Shown here piece after piece: positions 62,883 through 64,000 of a stretch of DNA of 64,000 nt. The stretch is from assembly GCF_030450125.1 (NCBI RefSeq), contig NZ_CP123923.1:5146001-5210000 (forward strand), written 5' to 3'. Position 1 is the stretch's first letter. Each line of letters starts with the position of its first letter. This DNA is from Streptomyces sp. WP-1. GTDB taxonomy: Bacteria > Actinomycetota > Actinomycetes > Streptomycetales > Streptomycetaceae. The translations under genes and the position numbers were made by a program. The notes under the pieces are model-generated. The model worked only from the letters and a program-made list of their open reading frames with translations, did no database searches and had not been told where the DNA came from.

Positions 62883-64000
62883 TCAGCGGGAGGTGTCGAA
62901 GACCTCGTCCCGGGTGGTGGCGAGCGCGGACTCCAACGCGCCGCGCAGGACGGGGTGTTCGCGGATGTCGCCGAGGACGAGCCGGGGCCGGGCCGCCGCC
63001 AGCTCCTCCAGTTCGGCCTGGATCAGGGCGCGCAGCACCTCGCCGCCCGCGGTCAGGGCGGAGCCGCTGAGCACGACGAGTTCGGGGTCGAGGACCGAGA
63101 CGAGCGCGGCGAGACCGGTGGCGAGGCGGGTCGCGTACGCCTTCAGCAGCTCCCGGTGCGGGCCGCCCGCGTGGTCGGCGGCACGGGCCAGCAGCTGTCG
63201 CGCCGCCTCGGTGTACGGCCCCGGCGGCACGTCCGGGACGCCGAGTTCACGGGCCAGCTTCGGCAGCTCCTGGGCGCCGGCCAGCTCCTGGTAGCCGCCG
63301 CTGTTGGCCCGGGTCACCTGGCGCACCAGGGGCGTGCCCGGCACCGGCAGGAAACCGACCTCGCCGGCGCCGCCGGTCCAGCCGCGGTGCAGCCGGCCGC
63401 CGAGCACGAGGGCGGCGCCGAGGCCCTCCTCGTTCCACAGCAGCACGAAGTCCCCGTGGCCGCGGGCGGCGCCGAGGCGCTGTTCGGCGACGGCGACGAG
63501 GTTGACGTCGTTCTCGTACTCGACCGGCATCGGCAGCGCGGCGGCGAGTTCGTCGAGCAGCGCGGGGGAGTGCCAGCCGGGCAGGTGCGAGGCGTAGCGC
63601 AGCCGCCCGGTGTTCGGGTCGAACGCACCGGGCGTGCCGATGACGACCCGGTGCAGCTCGCCGCGGGTCAGCCCGGCCGACTTCACGGCGCCGTCGAGGG
63701 CGTCGGTGACCTGTCGTACGACGGACTGCGCGGGCCTTCTGCCGGGGGTGGGCAGCTCGTACTCGCCGACCGTGCGGCCGGTGATGTCGGCGACGGCGGC
63801 GCGGATGCGGTCCGGGGCGACATCGAGTCCGGCGGCGTGGGCGGCACCGGGGTTCACCGCGTACAGCTGGGCGCTGGGCCCCGGCCGCCCCTCGCTGGTC
63901 CCGGTGACCCGGACCAGCCCCGCGGCCTCCAGGCGGGCCAGCAGCTGGGAGGCGGTGGGCTTGGACAGCCCCGTCAGATTCCCGATCCGGGTCCGGGACA
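62883..64000 (-). CDS. csnR: ROK-family transcriptional regulator (partial, runs off right edge)
   Basis: About 372 residues are visible; the first few tens lie outside the window. Winged helix: IGNLTGLSKPTASQLLARLEAAGLVRVTG. ROK domain: VVIGTPGAFDPNTGRL, YENDVNLVAVAEQRLG, LWNEEGLGAALVLGGRLHRGWTGGAGEVGF. The ROK zinc motif CxCGxxGC is absent (ANSGGYQE in its place). Operon context matches CsnR, the repressor that releases chitosanase and csn genes on glucosamine oligosaccharides. Its own promoter and operator are beyond the right edge. Confidence 0.87.
   Translation of the reverse strand, partial: SRTRIGNLTGLSKPTASQLLARLEAAGLVRVTGTSEGRPGPSAQLYAVNPGAAHAAGLDVAPDRIRAAVADITGRTVGEYELPTPGRRPAQSVVRQVTDALDGAVKSAGLTRGELHRVVIGTPGAFDPNTGRLRYASHLPGWHSPALLDELAAALPMPVEYENDVNLVAVAEQRLGAARGHGDFVLLWNEEGLGAALVLGGRLHRGWTGGAGEVGFLPVPGTPLVRQVTRANSGGYQELAGAQELPKLARELGVPDVPPGPYTEAARQLLARAADHAGGPHRELLKAYATRLATGLAALVSVLDPELVVLSGSALTAGGEVLRALIQAELEELAAARPRLVLGDIREHPVLRGALESALATTRDEVFDTSR

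Overview
The window is high-GC actinobacterial DNA, almost certainly from a Streptomyces chromosome. Supporting signs are very GC-rich third codon positions, many GTG and TTG starts, GTGA/ATGA overlapping operons, a SARP-NB-ARC-TPR regulator, a sortase-E (LAXTG-type) surface protein, a dynamin-like GTPase pair next to an SsbB-type SSB, and an operon matching the Streptomyces csn (chitosan oligosaccharide) locus. Gene identities come from reading the sequence by eye; no database search was run.

Region 1 (about 1-23,000) is an accessory biosynthetic locus and the most interesting part. Two divergent operons leave a shared promoter region at 10,035-10,343. The right operon begins with a perfectly spaced RBS and a 22-residue peptide gene (10,344-10,412). 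A 12-bp-stem hairpin follows, then an M16 zinc peptidase, a GNAT-like protein, a PF14907-type nucleotidyltransferase, a three-gene ABC exporter and a HisRS/HisZ paralogue. A separate promoter then drives a nucleotide-sugar dehydrogenase, an extended SDR epimerase and a PIG-L deacetylase. An XRE-TPR regulator ends the cluster. The left operon encodes an NDK-like protein with a Gly-Ser tail, an acyl-adenylating ligase, an AP-endonuclease-like TIM barrel, a pentapeptide-repeat protein, a left-handed beta-helix acyltransferase, a methyltransferase, two PLP aminotransferases and a YggS-like PLP carrier. I read it as an unassigned ribosomal-peptide or peptide-scaffold pathway. It lacks LanB, LanM, YcaO, radical SAM and lasso enzymes. 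TTGAC/GTCAA inverted repeats in at least three of its promoters suggest common control.

Region 2 (22,300-26,730) has a 45-bp tandem direct repeat, two small exported peptides, a convergent AfsR-like SARP regulator and a tRNA-Arg(TCT) gene that may mark the edge of the accessory region.

Region 3 (27,000-33,600) is conserved chromosome: two dynamin-like GTPases, an SSB, a thioester-domain surface protein and a small membrane protein.

Region 4 (33,706-41,703) is a roughly 7.9-kb island of visibly lower GC, bounded by an imperfect 71-bp direct repeat. The right-hand copy lies directly upstream of ettA. The island holds small membrane proteins, a truncated tRNA-Gly(CCC) 3' end with its terminator and possible integrase arm sites, a GmrSD-like DUF262-DUF1524 nuclease fused to an alkyltransferase-like domain, a GntR regulator, a gene interrupted by an in-frame TGA, gene relics and a cold-shock-like protein.

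Region 5 (41,746-57,126) is conserved chromosome: ettA, a thioesterase, a truncated haemoglobin and a methyltransferase, followed by a minus-strand signalling operon GlnX-GlnH-coiled-coil-PknG-PP2C-VWA-FHA.

Region 6 (57,347-64,000) is a sugar uptake operon (ROK regulator, binding protein, two permeases, GH4 glycosidase, BadF-type kinase) whose content and order match csnR-csnK.
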